The translations under genes and the position numbers were made by a program. The notes beneath the pieces are model-generated. The model saw nothing but the letters and a program-made list of their open reading frames with translations, was not told where the DNA came from and made no database searches. From an uncultured Dysosmobacter sp. (GTDB taxonomy: Bacteria > Bacillota > Clostridia > Oscillospirales > Oscillospiraceae): a stretch of 6,769 nucleotides of DNA. Location of the stretch: contig CAKSVQ010000126.1 of the NCBI GenBank assembly GCA_934504065.1, positions 1 to 6,769 on the forward strand, read 5' to 3'. Numbering within the stretch: the first letter of the stretch is position 1; every line of letters begins with the position of its first letter. Shown in pieces: positions 1 to 4,952 of this stretch.

Positions 1-22
1 AGAATTGGGCTGATGCACTCAT
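1..22 (-). CDS. Possible 5' end of a leftward gene, cut by the window edge
   Basis: Reading the minus strand, an ATG at 22-20 opens a frame beginning M-S-A-S-A-Q-F that runs off the left edge. An AGGAGA Shine-Dalgarno-like stretch lies at 37-32, about ten bases upstream, a little further than ideal. The frame continues open upstream only to a stop at 88-86 and contains no other ATG there. The intrinsic terminator at 224-262 separates it from the creatininase operon, so it would need its own promoter inside 79-223. Only seven codons are visible, so nothing can be said about the product, and the call rests on the start codon and ribosome site alone. Confidence 0.3.
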
Positions 23-30
23 GGAGTAAT

Positions 31-78
31 TTCTCCTGAGGCAGATGTCGAAGCGACAGCGGTTTTGTCTGAGGAGAA
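31..78 (-). promoter_or_regulatory. Nested inverted repeat overlapping the ribosome site of the edge gene
   Basis: Plus-strand TTCTCCT (31-37) and AGGAGAA (72-78) are perfect 7-bp complements. Inside them CAGA (42-45) pairs with TCTG (68-71), and TGTCG (46-50) pairs with CGACA (54-58) around a three-base loop. In a leftward transcript the outer stem would hide the AGGAGA ribosome site of the candidate gene starting at 22. It could therefore be a translation-controlling leader hairpin. This is based on base pairing seen by eye; no folding energy was computed. Confidence 0.3.
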
Positions 79-223
79 GCGAAGTTCACAAGCGCAGTAC
101 CGTCCGAGAGGAAGTATTGCGCCCAAGAAAGAACGGGTCGTCTGATTCCCGTGAGTCAGACAATATATTCTCCGAATACTTCGACAGAATTTTCGCCGCC
201 GAGACGTTCAAAGCAACGAACTG
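79..223. other. Non-coding stretch with two small inverted repeats
   Basis: No supportable gene is seen here. GTCTGATTC (140-148) and GAGTCAGAC (153-161) can pair over nine positions, one of them G-U, around a four-base loop. TATTC (166-170) and GAATA (174-178) form a dyad with T-N11-A spacing, the generic form of a LysR-type regulator box. Either could belong to the control region of the possible leftward gene at the left edge. I could not place a convincing sigma-70 promoter with both elements. Confidence 0.3.
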
Positions 224-262
224 AAAAAACAGCCCTCTCCGGGTGAAGTTCCAGAGAGAGCC
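224..262 (-). terminator. Rho-independent terminator of the carrier-creatininase operon
   Basis: On the minus strand the arm complementary to 251-262 pairs along all 12 positions with the arm complementary to 231-242, including three G-U pairs. The loop is eight bases (243-250). A G and then six T residues follow (complement of 229-224). It lies about ten bases after the creatininase stop codon, in the correct orientation. This is the clearest intrinsic terminator in the window and marks the end of the leftward operon. Confidence 0.8.
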
Positions 263-272
263 GCATCAAACA

Positions 273-1061
273 TTAGATAGAGTAGGTTTCGGGCCTGTCT
301 TCGGGCAGAGACACCTTGCGGAATTCCTGGATGAAGTCTCCGATCCACTCGGTCGTGCCTGCCATCATTTCCTGACCCCATTCCGGAGTCGCCTCGCTCG
401 AATCCTTGCCGCCGAAACCGCCGGTCGAAGCGGTATCCCTGACGTCGCGGATGACCCGCACGGCGGCGCCCTTGAAGCGGGCTCTGCTCATGTGGAACGG
501 AACCAGGTTTTCAGTGAGCGGCGGAATGATGTTTTCTTTGAGGTATTCGCGCTTGACGATGTCCGGACGGATGGCCATCATCGCGGACACTTCCTGTGCA
601 TCCCCGTGGCCCGTGACCCAGTTCTTGTTGAGTTGCGGAGCGATGCTCCACCAGTCCACCAGCGACACGAGTGCGCCCATGCGATAGAGCTTGAGGCCGG
701 CACGGTCGATCGCCGGATCATTGCCGCCGTGGCCGTTGATGATGCAGAACCTGCGGGCGCCGTGGCGATGCCAGCAAAGGAGCATGCGTTCGATGAGAAC
801 GGACATCGTTTCCAGGCCGATGTCGACGGTACCCGGAAAATTGATGTGCTGCGGAGCGACGCCGTAGCAGACGGGAGGCGCAACGATCACGCCGGGCTGG
901 TCGGCAATGCGGCGGGCGAATTCCTGCGGAATCATCCAGTCCGTTCCTAGCGGGCCGATGGAGCCGTGTTGCTCCGTGGAGCCCACAGGAATGACGATGA
1001 CGTTGTCGGTGTTTTTCAAGTGTGCTTCGGCTTCCTGCCAGCACATTTCAGCTAAGTACAT
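273..1061 (-). CDS. Creatininase-family amidohydrolase
   Basis: A 262-residue protein of the creatininase (creatinine amidohydrolase) family, a normal length for it. These are cytoplasmic metal-dependent hydrolases acting on cyclic or linear amide C-N bonds; relatives act on creatinine, formamidopyrimidines, inosose derivatives or mycofactocin precursor. The expected metal and active-site blocks are visible: PVGSTEQHG at residues 25-33 with Glu30 and His32, GTD at 39-41 with Asp41, the NGHGGN loop at 109-114 with His111, and GHGDAQE at 151-157 with Glu157. No signal peptide is seen. The ATG has an AAGGGA-type ribosome site. It is the second gene of a leftward operon, 31 bp after the DcuC-family carrier, and is followed by an intrinsic terminator. 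The substrate is unknown. The neighbouring carrier suggests that the compound, or its product, is an imported or exported carboxylate. Family assignment is secure; creatinine itself as substrate is not supported by anything local. Confidence 0.9.
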   Translation of the reverse strand: MYLAEMCWQEAEAHLKNTDNVIVIPVGSTEQHGSIGPLGTDWMIPQEFARRIADQPGVIVAPPVCYGVAPQHINFPGTVDIGLETMSVLIERMLLCWHRHGARRFCIINGHGGNDPAIDRAGLKLYRMGALVSLVDWWSIAPQLNKNWVTGHGDAQEVSAMMAIRPDIVKREYLKENIIPPLTENLVPFHMSRARFKGAAVRVIRDVRDTASTGGFGGKDSSEATPEWGQEMMAGTTEWIGDFIQEFRKVSLPEDRPETYSI

Positions 1062-1092
1062 GATTCAATCCCTTACTTAATGACAAATCGAA

Positions 1093-2343
1093 TTAGAGAA
1101 GCATGAGCGTGATGACGACAAGAGCGGCGAGCGTCGGCAGAGCGTTGCGCTTGGCGATGTCCATCGGAGACACGCCGGCGAACTTGGCGCAGATGATGGT
1201 GGCGGCGGCAACCGGACTCATGGTGCGGCCGAGACCGGCAGCGATCTGAGCAACGGAACCGAGTTCGATGATGCCGTAGCCCATGTCGGGAGCGTGCGGA
1301 ACGACGGAGCCGTAGAAGGCCAGGGAGGCTGCGTTGCCGGAACCGGAGACCATGGCCATGAAGAACGGGCCGGTGGCGGCGGTGAGCTGAGCAAGCGCCT
1401 GAGAATTCTTCATGACTTCGACGAGGTAGTCGGTAAGGCCGATGACCTTCATGCCGCCGCAGAAGACGGCAGCCGCGCACATCAGGCCGATGACTTCGCA
1501 GTAGCCGTCGCCGGTGCCCTTGAAGAACTTCTTGATGGCTTCGGCAACATTGATGCGCGTCACGGCGATGCCGAGAACGGAACCGATGAGCATGGACGTC
1601 GGAACGTCGATGTACGGGATGAGAGCAACCTGCTTGGAACCCAAAACGAGGATGACAAGCGGAATGATCGGGATCAGAGCATAGAGATAGTTGACGCGGA
1701 GCTGTTCACCGGAATCGTCGGTCATCTTTGCCTTCGAAAAATCGACACCTTCCTTCATGAAGTAAGCGAGGAGCGTAAGAACAATGGTGGCGGCGGCCAG
1801 GCCCATGAAGGAGCTCGGCACAATGCGGGCGATGACGGTCATGACGTCGACCTGGGCGATGTCGGCCAGCATCGGGTTCAGCGCCATCCCCGGAGAAATC
1901 ACATTACCCCAAGTGCCGAGATAGACGGCGGAAGCGGCCATGGCCGGCTTGACGCCCATCTTGAGAAGCGTCGGAATCAGCAGAGCGCCCACTGCGGCGG
2001 CAATGCCTGCAGCGGAAGGCAGAGCGATCGACAGAAGCCAGGTCACAATGACCGTGGCCGGAATGATGACGAACGGAAGCTTCTTCAGGCAGTTCGTCAG
2101 AAAGACGACAAGGTGGTCGGAGCACTTCGTGTACTGCATGACGTACGAGAAGCCGAGCACGGTACAAATCGTCGGAACTACGCCGCCCGTCATCGCTTTG
2201 ACGAACTGCGTAACCGCGTAGCCGACGTCGCCGCCGAGAACGGCCATAAGAATGCCGGAACCCGCCAGGACCATGCGGGTTTCGAAGTTTTTGATGATCA
2301 GGGCAAATGTCGCTATGACGATGCCGAGAGCAACATAAATCAT
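1093..2343 (-). CDS. DcuC-family C4-dicarboxylate-type carrier (first paralogue)
   Basis: A 416-residue, very hydrophobic inner-membrane protein with roughly ten to twelve membrane-spanning stretches and a short charged loop near residues 196-216. It resembles the anaerobic C4-dicarboxylate carrier family DcuC, being somewhat shorter than the roughly 460-residue E. coli protein. Small-residue motifs typical of this family are present: SGSGNA at 333-338 and GRTMSPVAA at 372-380. Family members exchange or export succinate, fumarate and related dicarboxylates; the actual substrate here is not shown. The ATG is preceded by a strong GAGGAGAG ribosome site at 2355-2348. It is the first gene of the leftward operon with the creatininase-family gene, and is divergent from LTTR-1, which probably controls it. 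The carrier starting at 6447 is clearly its paralogue: both share GGD, VPT, YTKCS and the IIP and TW positions near the N terminus. Confidence 0.88.
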   Translation of the reverse strand: MIYVALGIVIATFALIIKNFETRMVLAGSGILMAVLGGDVGYAVTQFVKAMTGGVVPTICTVLGFSYVMQYTKCSDHLVVFLTNCLKKLPFVIIPATVIVTWLLSIALPSAAGIAAAVGALLIPTLLKMGVKPAMAASAVYLGTWGNVISPGMALNPMLADIAQVDVMTVIARIVPSSFMGLAAATIVLTLLAYFMKEGVDFSKAKMTDDSGEQLRVNYLYALIPIIPLVILVLGSKQVALIPYIDVPTSMLIGSVLGIAVTRINVAEAIKKFFKGTGDGYCEVIGLMCAAAVFCGGMKVIGLTDYLVEVMKNSQALAQLTAATGPFFMAMVSGSGNAASLAFYGSVVPHAPDMGYGIIELGSVAQIAAGLGRTMSPVAAATIICAKFAGVSPMDIAKRNALPTLAALVVITLMLL

Positions 2344-2347
2344 GATT

Positions 2348-2355
2348 CTCTCCTC
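2348..2355 (-). promoter_or_regulatory. Strong ribosome-binding site of the first carrier
   Basis: The minus strand reads GAGGAGAG, then four bases, then the ATG at 2343. This fixes the start of the carrier gene. The second carrier has a very similar AAGGAGAG site, consistent with their common origin. Confidence 0.7.
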
Positions 2356-2362
2356 AGGATAG

Positions 2363-2393
2363 TTTTAAAACGGCTCCGGGGTTTCATGAGCCG
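2363..2393 (-). terminator. Terminator-like hairpin in the 5' leader of the carrier operon
   Basis: CGGCTC (2371-2376) and GAGCCG (2388-2393) are perfect complements around an 11-base loop. On the minus strand the stem is followed directly by TTTT (complement of 2370-2367). It lies inside the leader between the divergent control region and the carrier ribosome site, so it could act as an attenuator rather than an end-of-operon terminator. The T-run is short and is followed by AAAA, so termination may be weak. Seen by eye only. Confidence 0.35.
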
Positions 2394-2492
2394 CAAGCAT
2401 CTCAGACGGACTTTTTAATTGAAACAGCGACACCTTCTGAACGCTCCGAGGCGGGAGTTTATTTGTGACTGTAGTACATAAAGCTAGAGTCG

Positions 2493-2512
2493 TTGCACGC
2501 GCATTCGTGCAA
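2493..2512. promoter_or_regulatory. Palindrome, candidate operator in the first divergent region
   Basis: TTGCACG (2493-2499) and CGTGCAA (2506-2512) are perfect 7-bp inverted arms with a six-base spacer. The core half-site GCACG occurs again, with the two halves in the opposite relative arrangement, in the palindrome at 2599-2621. Its location between the carrier operon and LTTR-1 suggests a binding site for LTTR-1 or another dimeric regulator controlling the leftward operon. Confidence 0.4.
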
Positions 2513-2540
2513 AATATGAACACATGCTACGGATTAGCCG

Positions 2541-2560
2541 GCGAAATCTTGAGATTCCGC
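2541..2560. promoter_or_regulatory. Imperfect dyad abutting the LTTR-1 promoter
   Basis: AATCT (2545-2549) and AGATT (2552-2556) are inverted around a two-base centre. After one mismatched pair, GCG (2541-2543) matches CGC (2558-2560). The dyad ends at the first base of the proposed -35 element of LTTR-1. This is a plausible operator position for autoregulation or for activating the divergent operon. Short dyads of this kind also arise by chance. Confidence 0.3.
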
Positions 2561-2588
2561 TGTCAATCAACTAGCATGCGTCTAATAT
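2560..2588 (+). promoter_or_regulatory. Probable sigma-70 promoter of LTTR-1
   Basis: CTGTCA (2560-2565) matches the -35 consensus at four of six positions. It is followed after exactly 17 bases by TAATAT (2583-2588), a good -10 element. Transcription would begin near 2595, about 40 bases before the LTTR-1 ATG. The perfect palindrome at 2599-2621 would fall just after the start point, a repressing position. Confidence 0.45.
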
Positions 2589-2598
2589 CACATCGCGA

Positions 2599-2621
2599 TT
2601 CCGTGCTTAATCTGCACGGAA
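2599..2621. promoter_or_regulatory. Perfect interrupted palindrome in the LTTR-1 leader, candidate LysR box
   Basis: TTCCGTGC (2599-2606) and GCACGGAA (2614-2621) are perfect 8-bp inverted arms around a seven-base AT-rich spacer. T2604 and A2616 are separated by eleven bases, which matches the T-N11-A form typical of LysR-family binding sites within a dyad. It lies between the proposed LTTR-1 start point and its ribosome site. It may therefore be an autoregulatory operator, or an RNA hairpin in the leader. It is the longest perfect palindrome I found in the window. Confidence 0.5.
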
Positions 2622-2637
2622 AAAGACCAGGAAAACC

Positions 2638-3612
2638 ATGCCCGACGGCAATCCTCTCCTACAACACCTCTCCCATCTCGGTTCCTGGGAGATTATTTTC
2701 GAAGTTGTTGAGTGCGGCTCCATTACCTTGGTAGCCGACAAGCACCGGTTGGAACGCACTCAACTGTCGCGCAGAATCTCCCAGTTTGAAGACGAGCTGG
2801 GCACGCATCTTTTCGAGCGCCGCGGCAAGTTGCTGATGCCCACACAAAAGGCACTTGACATGAAGGAGAGGCTTCAACCCGTCATCGTGTCATACAAGCA
2901 TGCCATGGGCTCGTTACGCGTTTCAGAGGATCTGGCTGAGGGTTGCATCAGGCTCGGCGCCATGCCCGGATTCATGCAGCTTCAGATCGTGCCGCACATC
3001 ATTGAGTTCCAGAGGCTCTATCCGCGCATCAGCTTCGACGTCACGACGTGTAATTCGCCTGACGACTATATGCGGGGGCAAACGGACATCATGTTCTACT
3101 ACGGTCCCGTCGCTCAGCCGCATCTGGTTGAATATTGGGTTTCGAACGCCATTCTCATTTCTTGCGCCTCACCCGAATATCTGGCTCGCTACGGCGTTCC
3201 CAAGCGGCCGGAAGATCTTCAGCGCTTTGCCGGCGTGGCCTTCTGCGGCAAACAGCGCGATCACGTCGAATATCTGGAATATCGAGGCGAAAAGGTTCAC
3301 TTTTCCTGGAAGAGCGTGATCCGGTTCAACAACATTCTCTCGGTTAAGGCAGCGATCATCAAGGGCGGCGGGATTGCGCTCGACATTCCCCTTCACCACT
3401 GTTACGAAGAGCTCATGAACGGCACGCTCGTGCCGGTCTTCAAGACTTGGCATCCGCCGGTTTTGCAGAACTACGTCGCCGTCACGCGAGCCGCATCCCG
3501 TCTGAAGCGCATGCAGCTCTTCATCGAGTGGTACCTGAAGCAGAGGCAGGCATTTGACAAAGAACAGCGCATCGCCATCCACAAGCGATTCGGTATCACC
3601 TTCAACTTATAG
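2638..3612 (+). CDS. LysR-type transcriptional regulator LTTR-1
   Basis: A 324-residue LysR-family regulator of normal length. The N-terminal winged helix-turn-helix covers about residues 16-78: the GS turn at 27-28, the recognition-helix segment ERTQLSRRISQFEDELG at 39-55, then LFERRG at 58-63. A linker helix follows to about residue 100. The periplasmic-binding-protein-like effector domain runs from about 101 to 300, with GAMPGFMQ, YYGP and WKS..RFNNILS blocks. The segment normally reading SQPALSRQI is here RTQLSRRI, a variation shared with LTTR-2, so the two form a distinct subfamily. The ATG at 2638 follows an AGGA ribosome site. It is divergent from the carrier-creatininase operon, the classic arrangement for a LysR activator of its neighbour, and is likely autoregulated through the flanking palindromes. 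The effector is unknown. Confidence 0.93.
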   Translation: MPDGNPLLQHLSHLGSWEIIFEVVECGSITLVADKHRLERTQLSRRISQFEDELGTHLFERRGKLLMPTQKALDMKERLQPVIVSYKHAMGSLRVSEDLAEGCIRLGAMPGFMQLQIVPHIIEFQRLYPRISFDVTTCNSPDDYMRGQTDIMFYYGPVAQPHLVEYWVSNAILISCASPEYLARYGVPKRPEDLQRFAGVAFCGKQRDHVEYLEYRGEKVHFSWKSVIRFNNILSVKAAIIKGGGIALDIPLHHCYEELMNGTLVPVFKTWHPPVLQNYVAVTRAASRLKRMQLFIEWYLKQRQAFDKEQRIAIHKRFGITFNL

Positions 3613-3632
3613 CCGTGAAGCCTCTTTCGACT

Positions 3633-3655
3633 TGTGCTGAGGGAGACCTCACATA
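3633..3655. terminator. Hairpin just after LTTR-1, possible weak terminator
   Basis: TGTG-C-TGAGG (3633-3642) pairs with 3647-3655 over nine positions, with one bulged C and one G-U pair, around a GAGA tetraloop of the stable GNRA type. It begins about 20 bases after the LTTR-1 stop codon. No T-run follows, so it is not a canonical intrinsic terminator and may instead stabilise the transcript end. Confidence 0.3.
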
Positions 3656-3670
3656 TTGGCAGTTATGCAA

Positions 3671-3700
3671 CGAGTCCAAGGATGATTCCTCTTGGCCTCG
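3671..3700. terminator. Long hairpin between the convergent regulators
   Basis: CGAG (3671-3674) pairs with CTCG (3697-3700). After one mismatch CCAA pairs with TTGG, and the inner GG and CC can pair with a small bulge around an AT-rich loop. It sits midway between the two convergent LTTR genes, where a bidirectional terminator would be expected. No T-run is seen on either side, so the role is uncertain. Confidence 0.3.
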
Positions 3701-3742
3701 TCAAATAATCGGACCTACTGGTTGTCTGGCAGACGCTCGGCG

Positions 3743-4708
3743 TTATGACACCATCACCCCGAAATCCCGTTGCAACCGCTGAATCATTTCTCCCTCAATT
3801 TCTCGACGTCGACGGATATACCATTCGACGAAGGTCGTGACGCGCTTCAACGTGGCAGATTCCTCTGTGGTGCCGATGTAATTTTCCAAGTTGGGTACGT
3901 GCCAGCCGTTGAGAATCGGTACTAGATTTCCCTTCAAGATATCCTGATACCCGTGGTGTGCAGGGCAGTCCAACATGACGCCCGCCCCCTTAACGGCGGC
4001 GGTTTTGGCGGACAAGATGTTGTTGAACCGCAGTTGTGACTTCCAACGGTAGTGCGTTTCTTCCTGCCCGAGTTTCAGAATATCGGAATGAGGGCGGCAA
4101 TTGCCGGTAAAGATGATTCCGGAATGCTGTGCGAGATCGGCCGGAGCTTTGGGCGTGCCGCGATCTGCCAGGTATTCCGGCGCTGCACAGGCTACAAAGA
4201 GCGACCGTGTCACCCAATGTTCAACGAGCCCTTTCCTTGGCCTCGGTCCGTAATAGAGCATCACATCGCACTGCCCGTTCAAAAGGGCCTCCGGATCCTC
4301 GTTGCAGACAACGTCAAACAGAATGTCAGGGTAACTCTTTTGGAATTCGACGAGGAGAGGGACGACTTGCTCCTGCATGAACCCCGGCATACCGCCGATG
4401 CGGATATTTCCTTTCAAGCGGTTTAGGTCATGCACTATCTCGGCGAGCCGGTCGTCAAACTGCTGTACGAGGGGGTGCAACGACGCTTTGGACTCCAACG
4501 CCAACTGCGTAGGCGAAATCTTATGGCCCCGACGAATCAGCAAGGGGCGGCCAATTTCCTTTTCCATCTGCGCAATGAGTCGGGAGAGTTGCGCACGATC
4601 CATCCCGTTCTTCATCGCGGCCTTTGCAACGGAGCCTTCATCCAGGACGGCAAAGACGAGGTGCCAGTTGTTGAGATTGCGGCAAAGGGTACTGGACAAA
4701 TCGGGCAT
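3743..4708 (-). CDS. LysR-type transcriptional regulator LTTR-2, paralogue of LTTR-1
   Basis: A LysR-family regulator of 321 residues counted from the ATG at 4708. The frame is open to a TTG at 4735, but the ATG has an AGGG ribosome site about nine bases upstream and yields the same MPD start as LTTR-1, so it is preferred. The helix-turn-helix covers about residues 15-75 (DRAQLSRLIAQMEKEIG at 37-53, then LLIRRG). The effector domain begins near residue 101. It matches LTTR-1 along its whole length, especially in MPGFMQ, YYGP, LVE-WV, PEYLA, WKS..RFNNILS, the HH-Y stretch and the LVP..W block. It is divergent from the lyase-carrier operon, which it probably controls, and convergent with LTTR-1. 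The duplication is evident; the effector is unknown. Confidence 0.93.
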   Translation of the reverse strand: MPDLSSTLCRNLNNWHLVFAVLDEGSVAKAAMKNGMDRAQLSRLIAQMEKEIGRPLLIRRGHKISPTQLALESKASLHPLVQQFDDRLAEIVHDLNRLKGNIRIGGMPGFMQEQVVPLLVEFQKSYPDILFDVVCNEDPEALLNGQCDVMLYYGPRPRKGLVEHWVTRSLFVACAAPEYLADRGTPKAPADLAQHSGIIFTGNCRPHSDILKLGQEETHYRWKSQLRFNNILSAKTAAVKGAGVMLDCPAHHGYQDILKGNLVPILNGWHVPNLENYIGTTEESATLKRVTTFVEWYIRRRREIEGEMIQRLQRDFGVMVS

Positions 4709-4804
4709 AAGTAGTTTCCCTATCAGTGTCAGCAAAACACGTAAGATCGTGACAAAACAGTCATTGAAGACTGCTGTATTCCTGGTTGAGTTTCAAAGTT
4801 TACC

Positions 4805-4832
4805 CTTATATCGAATCGATGTTTTCTGAAAA
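4805..4832 (-). promoter_or_regulatory. Possible promoter of LTTR-2 covered by two small palindromes
   Basis: On the minus strand TTTTCA (complement of 4832-4827) is followed after 16 bases by TATAAG (complement of 4810-4805), a fair -35 and -10 pair. ATCGA-A-TCGAT (4810-4820) and TTTTC-T-GAAAA (4822-4832) are perfect odd palindromes lying across the spacer and the -35 region. This is consistent with a repressor or autoregulatory site. The start point would be near 4798, leaving a leader of about 90 bases. Confidence 0.35.
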
Positions 4833-4853
4833 TGGACGTTTCGTTCACAGATA

Positions 4854-4887
4854 CCGTGATTAATTCTTCATCGAACAACGTGATTAA
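4854..4887. repeat. Two direct CGTGATTAA repeats upstream of the lyase operon
   Basis: CGTGATTAA occurs at 4855-4863 and again at 4879-4887, 24 bp apart start to start. A degraded copy, CGTGACAAAACAG at 4748-4760, resembles the second copy with its flank. The decamer CCGTGATTAA at 4854 differs by one base from CCGTGCTTAA at 2601-2610 inside the LTTR-1 palindrome. They could be tandem binding sites for LTTR-2 in front of the lyase operon. I found no convincing -35/-10 pair for that operon, as is common for activator-dependent promoters. Confidence 0.3.
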
Positions 4888-4939
4888 AACAGAATATTCC
4901 TTCCTGCTATCGTCCATAAACTTCCCCTCATTCAGTTAT

Positions 4940-4947
4940 AAGGAGGA
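4940..4947 (+). promoter_or_regulatory. Very strong ribosome-binding site of the lyase
   Basis: AAGGAGGA, a near-perfect complement to the 16S rRNA 3' end, sits five bases before the ATG at 4953. It fixes the lyase start over the in-frame ATG three codons later and predicts efficient translation. Confidence 0.75.
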
Positions 4948-4952
4948 GAAGC

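Noticed and set aside
243..950. 235-codon plus-strand frame opposite the creatininase gene
   Set aside because: The opposite strand encodes all creatininase-family motifs. This frame also begins in the operon terminator loop and has no sensible domain.
1294..2418. 374-codon plus-strand frame opposite the first DcuC-family carrier
   Set aside because: It is an antisense shadow of the carrier: rich in His, Arg, Asp and Gly, with no recognisable domain, while the opposite strand encodes a clear membrane protein with a strong ribosome site.
2465..2734. 89-codon plus-strand frame across the first divergent region
   Set aside because: It runs through the promoter and palindromes and into the LTTR-1 helix-turn-helix coding region in another frame, with no good ribosome site.
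3613..3742. Possible small gene or RNA in the convergent gap
   Set aside because: Only hairpins without T-runs and a short GTCTG-G-CAGAC palindrome (3724-3734) are seen. There is no open frame with a start signal and no known RNA family.
4709..4735. Upstream TTG start extending LTTR-2 by nine residues
   Set aside because: The ATG at 4708 has a well-spaced AGGG ribosome site and gives the same MPD start as the paralogue LTTR-1.
4052..4829. Plus-strand frames opposite LTTR-2
   Set aside because: They are antisense shadows of a regulator that aligns along its whole length with LTTR-1.
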